From the NCBI GenBank assembly GCA_035945115.1, contig DASZAN010000032.1:62001-126000 (forward strand): DNA of 64,000 bases, written 5' to 3'. Of the stretch, positions 7,935 to 16,760 are shown piece by piece. This stretch comes from DAHUYF01 sp035945115 (GTDB lineage: Bacteria; Pseudomonadota; Alphaproteobacteria; ATCC43930; CGMCC-115725). Below the pieces are notes generated by a model. The model made no database searches. It was not told where the DNA came from and was given only the letters and a program-made list of their open reading frames with translations. The position numbers were made by a program, and so were the translations under genes. Each line of letters opens with the position of its first letter. Position 1 is the stretch's first letter.

Positions 7935-8320
7935 CACGTGTCCGCTGCCGCCCGCCAGGCGCCGAGATGCCTCAGCGCCGCCTCGACATCGCCGATGAGC
8001 GCCGGGAATGGCCGCTTCAGCGTCCCGAGCCGCGCGATCACCACGTAATCGTGGCCGGGCGCGGCGTGGCGCGGCATCACTTGCGCCGCGGCAGCCTTGA
8101 GGCGGCGCCGGGCGCGATTGCGCGCCACGGCGATGCCGACTTTGCGGCTCGCGGTGAAGCCCACGCGGGGGGCGTCGTCGGTGTCGCCATTCAGCATCGC
8201 CGCATGTTCCCTGGGGCGTTCCAGCGCTTGCAGGATGAGGCCGGGCGTCACGGCCTTGCGCCGGCCGCCGGCAACCCGCAGGAACTCCGCCCGCCGTTTC
8301 AGCCGCGCAATGCCGGCCAT
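7934..8320 (-). CDS. rnpA: ribonuclease P protein component
   Basis: 128 aa from the ATG at 8320 (MAGIARLKRRAEFLRVAGG). The RnpA signature region RVGFTASRKVGIAVARNRARRRLKAAA contains the RNR motif that binds the P RNA. The protein assists tRNA 5' maturation. A long upstream open frame was not used because the family begins at this Met. It sits between rpmH and yidD, its classical location, and its stop overlaps the yidD start. Confidence 0.96.
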   Translation of the reverse strand: MAGIARLKRRAEFLRVAGGRRKAVTPGLILQALERPREHAAMLNGDTDDAPRVGFTASRKVGIAVARNRARRRLKAAAAQVMPRHAAPGHDYVVIARLGTLKRPFPALIGDVEAALRHLGAWRAAADT

Positions 8321-8343
8321 GGCGGCACCGCGCGCGCCCCAGC

Positions 8344-8478
8344 TCAGGCCGACAGCCGCTTGCGCCCCTTGGCGCGGCGGCGGGCCAGCACGATCCGGCC
8401 GCCGACGGTCGCCATCCGGGCGCGGAAGCCATGACGGCGCTTGCGGACGAGTTTGCTCGGCTGATAGGTGCGCTTCAC
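8344..8478 (-). CDS. rpmH: 50S ribosomal protein L34
   Basis: 44 aa, starting at GTG (8478) and reading VKRTYQPSKLVRKRRHGFRA, then RMATVGGRIVLARRRAKGRK. This is a full-length L34. The GTG start is required because no ATG precedes the invariant KRTYQPS. It is the first gene of the rpmH-rnpA-yidD-yidC-engB operon; the ~110 bases upstream should hold the operon promoter. Confidence 0.97.
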   Translation of the reverse strand: MKRTYQPSKLVRKRRHGFRARMATVGGRIVLARRRAKGRKRLSA

Positions 8479-8587
8479 GGCGGTGCACTCCGAACGACGC
8501 TGCTTCGGGGGATCGGGGCGCTGTATAGGCGAGCACCCGCCCTCGAGTCAATCTCGACTGGCCGGGATTAACGATCGCTTACGCGGC

Positions 8588-8803
8588 TTATGCCGAGCGA
8601 TCCAAGGCATCGAGATCGGCTTGCAGCGCGTCGCGCGTCACCTCGGCGATGCGTCGCCAGCGCGCGGCATTGACGGGATCGCCGCCCGCCGCCGCCTTCA
8701 GCGCCTGATGCGTTGCGTAGGAGACCGCCCGTTCGCCGAAGCGGTCGATGAGGAGACGCGCGAGCGAATGGGCGTCGCGCGGGGATTGCGGGGTCCCTTG
8801 CAT
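8588..8803 (-). CDS. small conserved alphaproteobacterial protein, 71 aa
   Basis: Starts MQGTPQSPRDAHSLARLLID. It is helical and charged (LLIDRFGERAVSYATHQALK, then AAGGDPVNAARWRRIAEVTR). This layout of a short helix, a G-D-x-x-x-A-x-x-W turn and another helix is seen in many short uncharacterised alphaproteobacterial proteins, including two in the island around 55 kb. There is no membrane segment or catalytic motif. Function unknown. It is separately transcribed upstream of rpmH. Confidence 0.65.
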   Translation of the reverse strand: MQGTPQSPRDAHSLARLLIDRFGERAVSYATHQALKAAAGGDPVNAARWRRIAEVTRDALQADLDALDRSA

Positions 8804-9021
8804 GGAAAGACCATCCTTGACTGTCGACCCATATCCCTCACTCCCGCGCGCACCCTATCACAGGCGATGGCCCTTGGCCCAGCGGCTTCGGTGGCAGGCA
8901 GGCGAGCGGGTGCGGTATGGTGCGCGGGGCATTGGATTGCGCACGAGTGGCTCACGGCGAGGTGACTGGAGCGGGATCGAGCCGCCGATAGGATTGGGGC
9001 GCCGCCGCAGATGAGGGTGCG

Positions 9022-9771
9022 ATGGACCAGAACATGGCGAGGGCGGAGGGGCGGAGCCTAATCCGCGATGTGATCCGATGGCTCCCCGTGCTCCTGGTGG
9101 TGGCCATCGTGGTCGCCTGCCTGCTGCTCGGTGTTCGCACCGATACGGCGTTCCAGGTGCTGGCGAAAAACCGCGAGGCGCTGTTGGCGTTCGTGGCGCG
9201 CCTCGGCCTCTTTGCGCCACTGGTCTTCATCGTCGTCTATGTGACGGTGGCGGCGCTCTCGATCCCGCTCGGCGCGGTCTTGACGGTGAGCGCCGGCTTT
9301 CTCTTCGGCACCGTTGCCGGCGGGCTCTACTCGCTCCTCGGCGCAACGGCCGGCGGCACCATCCTGTTCCTCGTCGCGCGCACCAGCTTCGGCTCCTCTT
9401 TGCAGCGCCGCGCCGGTCCGATGCTGCAGAAGGTCGAAGCGGGGTTCCGGGAGAACGCGGCGAATTATCTCTTCGTCCTGCGCATCGTCCCGCTTTTCCC
9501 GTTCTGGTTCGTCAATCTGGTGTCGGCGTTCTTCGGCATACCGCTTCGCACCTTCGTCCTGGTGAGCCTGCTCGGCATGGCCCCGGCAAGCTTCGTCTAT
9601 GCCTATCTCGGCGCCGGCATCGGCGCGGTGATCGAAGCCGGGCGGCCGCCCAACTTCGACATCATCTTGAGCTGGCCCGTGCTGGGGCCGCTCCTCGCGC
9701 TCGCCCTGCTGGCGCTCATTCCCGTCGTCTACAAATGGCTGAAGCAGCGCCAGGAAGAGCCGGCGCGATGA
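9022..9771 (+). CDS. TVP38/TMEM64 (DedA-superfamily) membrane protein
   Basis: 249 aa with about six hydrophobic segments: residues ~18-40, 60-90, 95-120, 150-175, 180-200 and 215-235. The region LSIPLGAVLTVSAGFLFGTV and the later FFGIPLRTFVLVSLLGMAP match the SNARE-associated/VTT domain. Family members are inner-membrane proteins thought to move lipids or couple to proton flux. The stop overlaps the start of the flavin reductase gene by four bases (ATGA), so the two are translated together. This pairing of a TVP38 protein with a mercuric-reductase-like enzyme recurs in bacteria, sometimes even as a fusion. Confidence 0.88.
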   Translation: MDQNMARAEGRSLIRDVIRWLPVLLVVAIVVACLLLGVRTDTAFQVLAKNREALLAFVARLGLFAPLVFIVVYVTVAALSIPLGAVLTVSAGFLFGTVAGGLYSLLGATAGGTILFLVARTSFGSSLQRRAGPMLQKVEAGFRENAANYLFVLRIVPLFPFWFVNLVSAFFGIPLRTFVLVSLLGMAPASFVYAYLGAGIGAVIEAGRPPNFDIILSWPVLGPLLALALLALIPVVYKWLKQRQEEPAR

Positions 9772-11198
9772 CCGAGCCGATCGCCGCCGATATGTGCGTC
9801 ATCGGCGCCGGATCGGGCGGTCTCAGCGTCGCCGCCGGCGCTTCGCAGCTCGGCATGAAGACGGTGCTGATCGAGCGCGGCAAGATGGGCGGCGATTGCC
9901 TCAACTATGGCTGCGTTCCCTCGAAATCGCTTCTCGCGGCGGCAAAGCGGGTGAAGCTCGCGCGCGCCAACGCCCCCTTCGGGCTCGGCGGTGCGGCGCC
10001 CGCCGTCGATTTCGCCGCCGTCATGCGGCATGTCCACCAGGTCATCGCCGCCATCGCGCCGCAGGATTCGGTGGAGCGCTTCGAAGGCTTGGGCGTGCGG
10101 GTGATCAAGGCCTCGGCGCGTTTTCTCGGCCCCAATGAAGTGGCGGCCGGCGAGGTGCGCGTGCGCGCGCGCCGCATCGTCATCGCCACCGGCTCCGCAC
10201 CGGTGGCGCCGCCCATCCCCGGTCTCGACCAGGTGCCCTTCTTCACCAACGAAACCGTGTTCGAGAACGAGGTCCTCCCCGAGCACCTCGTCATCATCGG
10301 TGGCGGGCCTATCGGCCTCGAGATGGCGCAGGCGCACCGCCTCTTGGGCGCGCGGGTCACCGTGCTCGAAGTGGCGCGCGTGCTGGCGAAGGACGATCCC
10401 GAGCTTGCGACGCTCCTTGTCCAGCGCCTTCGCGCCGACGGCATCACCATCGAAGAGGGGGCCAAGATCCGCCGCGTCGAGCGCGCCGGCGCGGGCGTCG
10501 CGATCATTCTCGAGGACGGATCGGGCGAGCGGCGCATCGAAGCCTCCCATCTTCTGGTGGCGACCGGGCGGCGCGCCAATCTCGGCGATCTCGATCTCAA
10601 GAAGGCCGGCATCGCCACGAGCGAGCGCGGCGCGCTCGTGCTCGATCGCCGGCTCCGCACCAGCAACCGCCGCATCTACGCCGTGGGCGACGCCGCGGGC
10701 GGGCCGCAATTCACCCATGTCGCCGGCTATCATGCCGGCATCGTCATCCGCAACGCGCTCTTTCGCTTGCCCGCCAAGGTCGATTACCGCGCCTTGCCGT
10801 GGGTCACCTACACCGAACCCGAGCTCGCCCAGGTCGGCATGACCGAGGACGACGCGCTCAAAGCCCATCCCGGCGACGTGCAGGTGCTGCGCTGGCCCTT
10901 CCACGAGAACGACCGCGCCCAGGCCGAGCGCGAGACGCACGGCCTCGTCAAGGTGCTGGCGCGCAAGAACGGACGCGTGCTCGGCGCCTCGATCCTCGGC
11001 GCGCATGCGGGCGAGCTCATCCAAAGCTGGGGCCTCGCCATCGCCGGCGGCGTCAAGCTCTCGACGATCGCCGGGATGATCGCGCCCTATCCCACCTTGG
11101 GCGAGGCGAGCAAGCGCGCCGCCGGCAGTTTCTTCATGCCCAAGCTCTTCAGCGAGCGCACGCGGCGGATCGTGCGGCTTCTCGCCCGTTTCGGCTGA
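9768..11198 (+). CDS. FAD-dependent pyridine nucleotide-disulfide oxidoreductase (mercuric reductase/LPD-like)
   Basis: 476 aa. The N-terminal FAD motif is CVIGAGSGGLSVAAGASQLG. The redox-active disulfide is GGDCLNYGCVPSK (Cys-x4-Cys). The NAD(P) motif is IIGGGPIGLEMAQAHRLLG, and the second FAD contact is RRIYAVGDAAGG. The C-terminal interface domain is present (PWVTYTEPELAQVGMTEDDA) but lacks the usual His-Pro-T active-site motif of lipoamide dehydrogenase; instead it has ..HAGELIQSWGLAIAGG and PYPTLGEASK, as in the TVP38-linked subgroup. There are no metal-binding N-terminal HMA domain or C-terminal vicinal cysteines, so mercuric reductase activity is doubtful. It is translationally coupled to the membrane protein upstream. 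Confidence 0.9.
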   Translation: MTEPIAADMCVIGAGSGGLSVAAGASQLGMKTVLIERGKMGGDCLNYGCVPSKSLLAAAKRVKLARANAPFGLGGAAPAVDFAAVMRHVHQVIAAIAPQDSVERFEGLGVRVIKASARFLGPNEVAAGEVRVRARRIVIATGSAPVAPPIPGLDQVPFFTNETVFENEVLPEHLVIIGGGPIGLEMAQAHRLLGARVTVLEVARVLAKDDPELATLLVQRLRADGITIEEGAKIRRVERAGAGVAIILEDGSGERRIEASHLLVATGRRANLGDLDLKKAGIATSERGALVLDRRLRTSNRRIYAVGDAAGGPQFTHVAGYHAGIVIRNALFRLPAKVDYRALPWVTYTEPELAQVGMTEDDALKAHPGDVQVLRWPFHENDRAQAERETHGLVKVLARKNGRVLGASILGAHAGELIQSWGLAIAGGVKLSTIAGMIAPYPTLGEASKRAAGSFFMPKLFSERTRRIVRLLARFG

Positions 11199-11216
11199 CG
11201 TGATAGGATATCGGCA

Positions 11217-12665
11217 ATGGCGCCCCGCTCCTCATTGACGCGCTATGTCGGCAGCCTCTCGGCGCGGCTTCTCGTGCTCACGGTGATCTTCGTCATGGTG
11301 AGCGAGGTGCTGATCTTCGTGCCGTCCGTGGCGCGCTTCCGCCTCAATTACCTTCAGGACCGGATCAAGGACGCGCATCTCGCCATTCTTACACTCGACG
11401 CGACGCCCGACTACATGCCGAGCAAGGAGCTCGCGCTCGATCTGCTGCGCCATGTCGGCGCACACGGCATCGTCATCCACAAGCAGAGCACCACGCTGAT
11501 GCTCGACGAGGGCGCGCCGCCGGCCATCGCCGAGAGCTACGATCTGCGCGGCGCCAGCTTCATGACCCTGATCGGCGATGCGATGATGGCCCTCGGCGAG
11601 AAGGGCAACCGCGTCATCCGCATCGTCGACGCTTCACCCAAGGACCCACGCCTCGTCGTCGAGGTGTCGATCGACGAAGCGCCGATGCGCGCGGCGCTCT
11701 GGGACTATGGCGTTCGCATCCTCGAGCTCTCGATCGTCATCTCGCTCATCACCGCGGCGCTGCTTTATGTCGCGCTGCAGTGGCTGCTGGTGACGCCGCT
11801 CCGCCGCCTCACCGCGGCGATGATCGCCTTCCGCGAGAATCCCGAGGACGCCGCGCGCGTCGTCATGCCCGTCGGCCGCGACGACGAGATGGGGTTAGCC
11901 CAGCGCGAGCTCGCCACCATGCAAGAGACGGTGCGCCAGGCGCTCCGTCACAATGCGCGCCTCGCCGCGCTCGGCACCGCCGTCACCAAAATCAATCACG
12001 ATCTCCGCAACATTCTCGCCACCGCGCGGCTCATGTCGGACAGCCTCGCCGAGAGCGAGGTGCCCGAGGTGAAGCGCGTGACGCCGCGCCTGCTGGCGGC
12101 GATCGACCGCGCCGTGGCTCTGTGCACGGGAACGCTGAGCTTCACCCGCGAGGACGCGGCGCCCTTGCGTCCCTCGCGCTTCGCCTTGGCCGGCCTCGTC
12201 GAGGAAATCGCCGAGGTGATCGAAGGGAAGGGCGAGGACCGGCCGCGGCTCCTCAATCAGGTGACGCCGACCCTCATGGTGGAAGCCGATCGCAATCAGC
12301 TCTTCCGCGTCGTCTCCAACCTGGCGCGGAACGCCATCGAGGCGGGCGCGCGCCAGGTCACCATCCGCGCGCGGCGCGACGCGCGCGCCACCAGCATCGA
12401 GATCGCCGATGACGGGCCGGGCCTGCCGCCCAAGGCGCGCGACAATCTCTTCCGCCCTTTCGCCGGCTCGGCGCGGCCGGGCGGCACCGGGCTCGGCCTT
12501 GCCATCGCCCGCGAGCTGATACGCGCCCATGGCGGCGACATCGTGCTCGACAGCACCGGCGCCGCCGGCACGACCTTCCGCTTGACGCTCCCCGACATGC
12601 CCGGCGCGGCGCCGACCGCGCGTGCCGAGCCGTTGCACGAGATGCGCCCGCCAGCGGCGTCGTGA
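11217..12665 (+). CDS. sensor histidine kinase (orphan)
   Basis: 482 aa. TM helix 1 is at residues ~14-38, then a periplasmic sensor region to ~168, TM helix 2 at ~170-192, and HAMP at ~190-245. The phospho-acceptor region has His261 in KINHDLRNIL, and the ATPase domain has the N-box RVVSNLARNAIEAG, G1 DDGPGLP and G2 GGTGLGLAIARELI. There is no response regulator gene next to it, so its partner is unknown. It starts 18 bases after the reductase stop and may be co-transcribed with the TVP38/reductase pair. It converges on the aminotransferase gene with a 13-base gap. Confidence 0.93.
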   Translation: MAPRSSLTRYVGSLSARLLVLTVIFVMVSEVLIFVPSVARFRLNYLQDRIKDAHLAILTLDATPDYMPSKELALDLLRHVGAHGIVIHKQSTTLMLDEGAPPAIAESYDLRGASFMTLIGDAMMALGEKGNRVIRIVDASPKDPRLVVEVSIDEAPMRAALWDYGVRILELSIVISLITAALLYVALQWLLVTPLRRLTAAMIAFRENPEDAARVVMPVGRDDEMGLAQRELATMQETVRQALRHNARLAALGTAVTKINHDLRNILATARLMSDSLAESEVPEVKRVTPRLLAAIDRAVALCTGTLSFTREDAAPLRPSRFALAGLVEEIAEVIEGKGEDRPRLLNQVTPTLMVEADRNQLFRVVSNLARNAIEAGARQVTIRARRDARATSIEIADDGPGLPPKARDNLFRPFAGSARPGGTGLGLAIARELIRAHGGDIVLDSTGAAGTTFRLTLPDMPGAAPTARAEPLHEMRPPAAS

Positions 12666-12678
12666 GCGGCCGATCGCG

Positions 12679-13992
12679 CTAATCCTCGCGCAGCACGCGC
12701 GCGTAGTCCTCGACGACGCCCGCCATTGCCCGCACGAAGCCGTCGTATTCGGCTTCGCCCAGCGGCAACGACAAGGTGACATAGCCGCGCCGCGCCATGT
12801 AATAGCCGCGCAGCATCAGCTCGAGATGGAGAAGCGCGCGCTTTTCCGTCGCCGGAATGATGTCGGCGGTGCGCTTGATTGGTGTCGTCTGGAAATGGAA
12901 CCCGAGCAATGAGCCGACGCCGGTGCACTGCATCGCCACCTCGTGCTCGCGGAAGAGCGCGTTCAAGCGCGTCTTCAAGCGCTCGCCCGCGGCGCTCAAG
13001 CCGCGCGCCGCCTCGGGCGTAAAGATCTCGCGCAGGCCTACCACGCCCGCCGCCATGCTCATGACGTTGTTGTTGAAGGTGCCGGCATGGGCAAAGCTGT
13101 TGGGGCGCGACGGGTCGTAGCGCTCCATGAGGCGGCGCGCGCCGCCGAAGGCGCCGAAGCTGAAGCCGCCGCCCAGATACTTGCCGAAGGTGGTGAGGTC
13201 GGGGCAGATGCCCGCCACCTCCTGGAGGCCGCCGGGCGAGAGGCGCGAAGTCATGACCTCGTCAAGGATCATGACGATGCCGTGCTTCTCCGTCGCCTGG
13301 CGGAGCGCGCGCAAGAACTCGTGATCGGCTGGCACTGCGCCGGCGGCACCCATCATCGGCTCGATGATGAGCGCCGCAAGCTCGTGCTTGTGCTGCTCGA
13401 TGAGCGCGAGCGTCGCCTCGCTGTCGTTGTAGCGCGCCATCACCATCGGGAAAGGCACGTTGGTGGGCGCGGGCCCGTGGCCGAAGCTCAAGACGCCGCC
13501 GTGGTATCCGCCCTCGAACGCCATCACATGACTGCGGCCGGTGACGGCGCAGGCTGTCACCAGCGCCATCAGATTGGCTTCGGTGCCGGAATTGCAGAAG
13601 CGGATGAGATCGATCGAGGGAAAGCGCCCTTTGATGAGCGTCGCGAGCGCCGCCTCATTCTCGTTGGGCCCGCCAAAGACGATGCCGCCTTTGAGCGCGC
13701 GCTCCGCCGCCGCCATGATCTTCGTATGCGAATGGCCGTAAAGCCCGGCCGAATACTCGCCGAGAAAATCCGTGTAGCCGTGCCCATCGATGTCGGTGAG
13801 CGTGCACCCCTCGGCCTTGCGGAACGCGACGGGGAAGGGGCTGTAGTGCAGCACGGTCCGCGTGTTGCCGCCCGGCATCGCTTCCGCCGCCTGCCGATTG
13901 CGCCGTTCAGAGAGCGGATTGGCCGCGGTAAACCGCCGCTCCGTCTCCTTGAGCGCCTCGATCAAATCGAAATTGACGCGAGTCTCGGGCAT
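12679..13992 (-). CDS. class III PLP-dependent aminotransferase (glutamate-1-semialdehyde aminomutase-like)
   Basis: 437 aa from ATG 13992 (MPETRVNFDLIEALKETERR). Signatures include the AMPGGNTRTV start of the fold, FCNSGTEANLMAL (cofactor phosphate contact), AFEGGYHGG, MILDEVMTSR (Asp that binds the pyridine nitrogen) and TTFGKYLGGGFSFGAFGG with the PLP-binding lysine. It resembles HemL-like aspartate aminotransferase-superfamily enzymes, but the N-terminal layout differs from true HemL, so it is more likely a catabolic aminotransferase or aminomutase. It is monocistronic; the next gene upstream begins independently. Confidence 0.9.
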   Translation of the reverse strand: MPETRVNFDLIEALKETERRFTAANPLSERRNRQAAEAMPGGNTRTVLHYSPFPVAFRKAEGCTLTDIDGHGYTDFLGEYSAGLYGHSHTKIMAAAERALKGGIVFGGPNENEAALATLIKGRFPSIDLIRFCNSGTEANLMALVTACAVTGRSHVMAFEGGYHGGVLSFGHGPAPTNVPFPMVMARYNDSEATLALIEQHKHELAALIIEPMMGAAGAVPADHEFLRALRQATEKHGIVMILDEVMTSRLSPGGLQEVAGICPDLTTFGKYLGGGFSFGAFGGARRLMERYDPSRPNSFAHAGTFNNNVMSMAAGVVGLREIFTPEAARGLSAAGERLKTRLNALFREHEVAMQCTGVGSLLGFHFQTTPIKRTADIIPATEKRALLHLELMLRGYYMARRGYVTLSLPLGEAEYDGFVRAMAGVVEDYARVLRED

Positions 13993-14054
13993 GGCGTCCT
14001 CCCGGAGAGTGGCAAACGATTGTGCGACAGCGGCGGCGCGCGCGCAATCGCGCG

Positions 14055-15254
14055 TCAGTCGAGCGCGAGCAGCTCGGCCTTGAGATAAGCGCTTTCCGGC
14101 AGCCAGGGATGGACGGGGTGGTCGGCGGCGGCGCCGCTGGTGCGCAGGATGCGCCCGCCGCGGCGGGCGTCTTCGAGGCCGCGGCGCACCGCTTCCGAGA
14201 ACGCCGGCGGGTCGACATTGTGCGAGCATGAGGCGATGAAGAGGAGCCCGCCGGGCGCCACGAGCGATGCGGCGAGCCGCGCGAGCTTGCGGTAGCCGCG
14301 GAGCCCCGGACCCAGATCCTTCTTCGACTTCACGAAGGCGGGCGGGTCGGCGATGACGAGATCGAAGCGCTCCTTCTCCGCGCCGAGCCGCTCCAGAGTG
14401 TCGAAAATATCGGCGCGCTGAAAGCGGCAGATCTCGCCGACGCCGTTCAGCGCCGCCGCTTGCCCAGCGAGCGCGAGTGCCGGCTCGGAGCGGTCGAGCG
14501 CCAGCACCCGATCGGCGCCGGCCATCGCCGCGGCGACGGCGAAGCCGCCGGTGAAGCTATAGAGATCGAGCACGCGCGCGCCCTTGGCGAGGCTCGCGAC
14601 GACGCGGCGGTTCTCGCGCTGATCGAAGAACCAGCCGGTCTTCTGTCCCGCGAGCACGTCGGCGAGGAAGCGGGCGCCATTCTCGCGCAGCTCGACGGGT
14701 CCCGTCACGTCGCCTTTGGCGACGCGCCCCTCGCCGCCGAGCCCTTCGAGCGCGCGCGCGCCGCTGTCGTTGCGCAGCACGATCGCTTCGGGTGCGAGCA
14801 CGGCCGTGCACGCCTCGACGATGTCGCCTTCGAGCGCCGCCATCCCCGCGGTATTGAGCTGCACCACCAGCACGTCGCCGAAGCGATCGGCGACCAAGCC
14901 GGGAAGCCCGTCCGCCTCGGCATGGACAAGGCGATAGAAGGGCTCGTCGTAAAGGCGCCGCCGCAACGTGAGCGCCGCTTCGAGCCGCTCGGCGAAAAAG
15001 CCGCGATCGATGCGCCGAGCGGGATCGCGCGCGAGGATGCGCGCGCTCACCAGCGTGTGCGGATTGAAGGTGGCGACGCCGAGCGGCTCGCCGCCCGCCG
15101 CGCGGAGCGTGACGAGGGTGCCGGGCGGCAGCGCCTTCGCCGCCCCATCCATCGCCACTTCGTTGGAATAGACCCAGGGATGTCCCGACGCCGCCCGCTT
15201 GTGGCGACCCGGCTGAAGCGTGACGGTGGGCCGTCGCTTGGGATCGTCGCTCAT
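14055..15254 (-). CDS. class I rRNA methyltransferase, RlmI/RlmK-like
   Basis: 399 aa. An N-terminal PUA-like RNA-binding domain (residues ~8-90, with GRHKRAASGHPWVYSNEV), a linker domain with GLPGLVADRFGDVLVVQL, then a Rossmann SAM domain: VLDLYSFTGGFAVAAAMAGA, and the cytosine-C5 methyltransferase-like DPPAFVKSK motif and SCSHNV. Such proteins methylate 23S rRNA (RlmI makes m5C1962 in E. coli). The start at 15254 places the PUA domain in register. It begins 1.2 kb upstream of the aminotransferase gene with a 62-base gap between the two, on the same strand. Confidence 0.9.
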   Translation of the reverse strand: MSDDPKRRPTVTLQPGRHKRAASGHPWVYSNEVAMDGAAKALPPGTLVTLRAAGGEPLGVATFNPHTLVSARILARDPARRIDRGFFAERLEAALTLRRRLYDEPFYRLVHAEADGLPGLVADRFGDVLVVQLNTAGMAALEGDIVEACTAVLAPEAIVLRNDSGARALEGLGGEGRVAKGDVTGPVELRENGARFLADVLAGQKTGWFFDQRENRRVVASLAKGARVLDLYSFTGGFAVAAAMAGADRVLALDRSEPALALAGQAAALNGVGEICRFQRADIFDTLERLGAEKERFDLVIADPPAFVKSKKDLGPGLRGYRKLARLAASLVAPGGLLFIASCSHNVDPPAFSEAVRRGLEDARRGGRILRTSGAAADHPVHPWLPESAYLKAELLALD

Positions 15255-15487
15255 CGGAGCGCGAGTGTAGTGACGAGCGCCGCGCAAGCAAGATTGTGCG
15301 GCCTCGGCCTTGCTGCTTCAACTCGACGCGTCCTACTCGACGCGATATTGGGGTGGGTGTTGAAACCGAAACGGGATATGGGGATGACTCGCGATGCGGG
15401 GATCAAAGCACCCCTTATCCCCCTTCATCCCCCCGATCTCCCGAAAAACTCTAAAATGAAGCCCGCGAACAGCGGAGTGTGGGAGCC

Positions 15488-15946
15488 ATGGAGAGCCAGA
15501 GCGAGGACAAAACCTTTCATTACCCGGCGCGAACCACCTGGCATGGGGCGCGGCAGGGCGTGCTGGCGGCGGAAGCAAGGCCGGACATCGCCGTCGGGAG
15601 TCCCCGCGAATGGAATGGGACGGGCGAGCAATGGGCGCCCGAGGAGCTGCTTGTCGGCTCCGTCAACAGCTGCATCATGCTGACATTTCTCACGCTGGCG
15701 AAAGCGCGCGGCGTCGATCTCGTCGGCTATGACAGCGACGCCGAAGGCACGCTCGAGAAGGTGGGCGGCGTTTACCAGATGACCAAAATCACCATCCGGC
15801 CGCGCATCGTCGTCGCGAGCGAGGCACAACGCGACGCGGCCCATCGCGCCATGGAACAGGTCGAAGCTCGCTGCTTCATGTCGCAGTCCGTGAAGGCCGC
15901 GGTCACGCTGATCCCCGAGATCAGTTTCGGTGTGCCATCGCGATGA
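15488..15946 (+). CDS. OsmC family protein
   Basis: 152 aa from ATG 15488, preceded closely by GGGAG; a GTG at 15479 is an alternative. The OsmC/Ohr fold signs are the PEELLVGSVNSCIMLTFLTLA helix with one conserved cysteine and the ARCFMSQSVK region with the second. Members reduce organic hydroperoxides with thiols, although many remain of unknown substrate. It is monocistronic. The 230 bases upstream carry C-rich tracts (CCCCTTATCCCCCTTCATCC) but no motif I can name. Confidence 0.88.
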   Translation: MESQSEDKTFHYPARTTWHGARQGVLAAEARPDIAVGSPREWNGTGEQWAPEELLVGSVNSCIMLTFLTLAKARGVDLVGYDSDAEGTLEKVGGVYQMTKITIRPRIVVASEAQRDAAHRAMEQVEARCFMSQSVKAAVTLIPEISFGVPSR

Positions 15947-16025
15947 CACTACTGCCTGCGGGGTGGGATGATCGCTATGCGTCCTGAGTGTTAGCGAAGG
16001 ACGCATGTCGAAGGGCGCATGATCC

Positions 16026-16760
16026 CTACCACGCCTCGATCCACGGCCTCAAATCGAGCTCGTGGGTCCAGGCGCTTCGCGTCTGGCAATGGAGTTGCCA
16101 GTAATTCTCGGCGATGGCGTCGGGGGCGAGAATGCCGTCGCGTTCTTTGCGGGCGTAGCGCTCGGGGAAATTGTCGCGGATGAAGGCGGTGTCAATGGCG
16201 CCGTCGATGACGACATGGGCGACATGGATGCCTTTGGGGCCGAGCTCGCGCGCCATGCTTTGCGCGAGCGCGCGAAGCGCGTGCTTGGCGCCGGCGAAGG
16301 CGGAGAAGCCGGCGCTGCCGCGCACGCTCGCGGTGGCGCCGGTGAAGAGGATGGTGCCGCGGCCGCGCGGCAGCATGCGGCGCGCCACCTCGCGCCCCAT
16401 GAGAAATCCGGCGAAGCAGCCCATCTCCCAGACCTTGAAATAGACGCGGCTCGTCGTCTCGAGGATGGAGAAGCGCACATTGGCGCCGATGTTGAAGACG
16501 GCGACCTCGATGGGCGCGATCTCGCCCTCGATGCGCTCCACCAGCGATGCCATGGCGTCTTCTTTTCGGGCATCGACGCCGAAGGGGACGGCGTCGCCGC
16601 CCGCGGCGCGGATCGCCTCCACCAGGGGCGCGAGCTTCTCGCCGTTGCGCCGCGCGACGCAGGCGATGAAGCCCTCGCGCGCGAAGCGCCGGGCGATGGC
16701 GCTTCCCAGCGCATCGCCGGCCCCGATGACGAGCGCCGCTTTCTTTTCCGCCGCACTCAT
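16026..16760 (-). CDS. SDR family oxidoreductase lacking the catalytic tyrosine
   Basis: 244 aa. The Rossmann nucleotide motif is LVIGAGDALGSAIARRFARE (residues 10-29), NIGANVRF replaces the usual NNAG, and FTGATASVRG carries the catalytic-type Ser/Thr. In the position of YxxxK the sequence is F155-A-G-A-K159, so the general-acid tyrosine is Phe while the lysine is kept. The C-terminus is SDR-like (GIHVAHVVIDGAIDTAFIRD). The ATG overlaps the stop of the DsbA-fold isomerase gene by four bases, so the two work together. With Tyr gone, classical dehydrogenase chemistry is in doubt; binding or an altered mechanism is possible. Confidence 0.85.
   Translation of the reverse strand: MSAAEKKAALVIGAGDALGSAIARRFAREGFIACVARRNGEKLAPLVEAIRAAGGDAVPFGVDARKEDAMASLVERIEGEIAPIEVAVFNIGANVRFSILETTSRVYFKVWEMGCFAGFLMGREVARRMLPRGRGTILFTGATASVRGSAGFSAFAGAKHALRALAQSMARELGPKGIHVAHVVIDGAIDTAFIRDNFPERYARKERDGILAPDAIAENYWQLHCQTRSAWTHELDLRPWIEAW

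Noticed and set aside
9729..11024. 431-codon minus-strand frame
   Set aside because: Antisense shadow of the disulfide reductase gene.
14460..15683. 407-codon plus-strand frame
   Set aside because: Covers the antisense of the rRNA methyltransferase and runs into the OsmC leader; no motifs.
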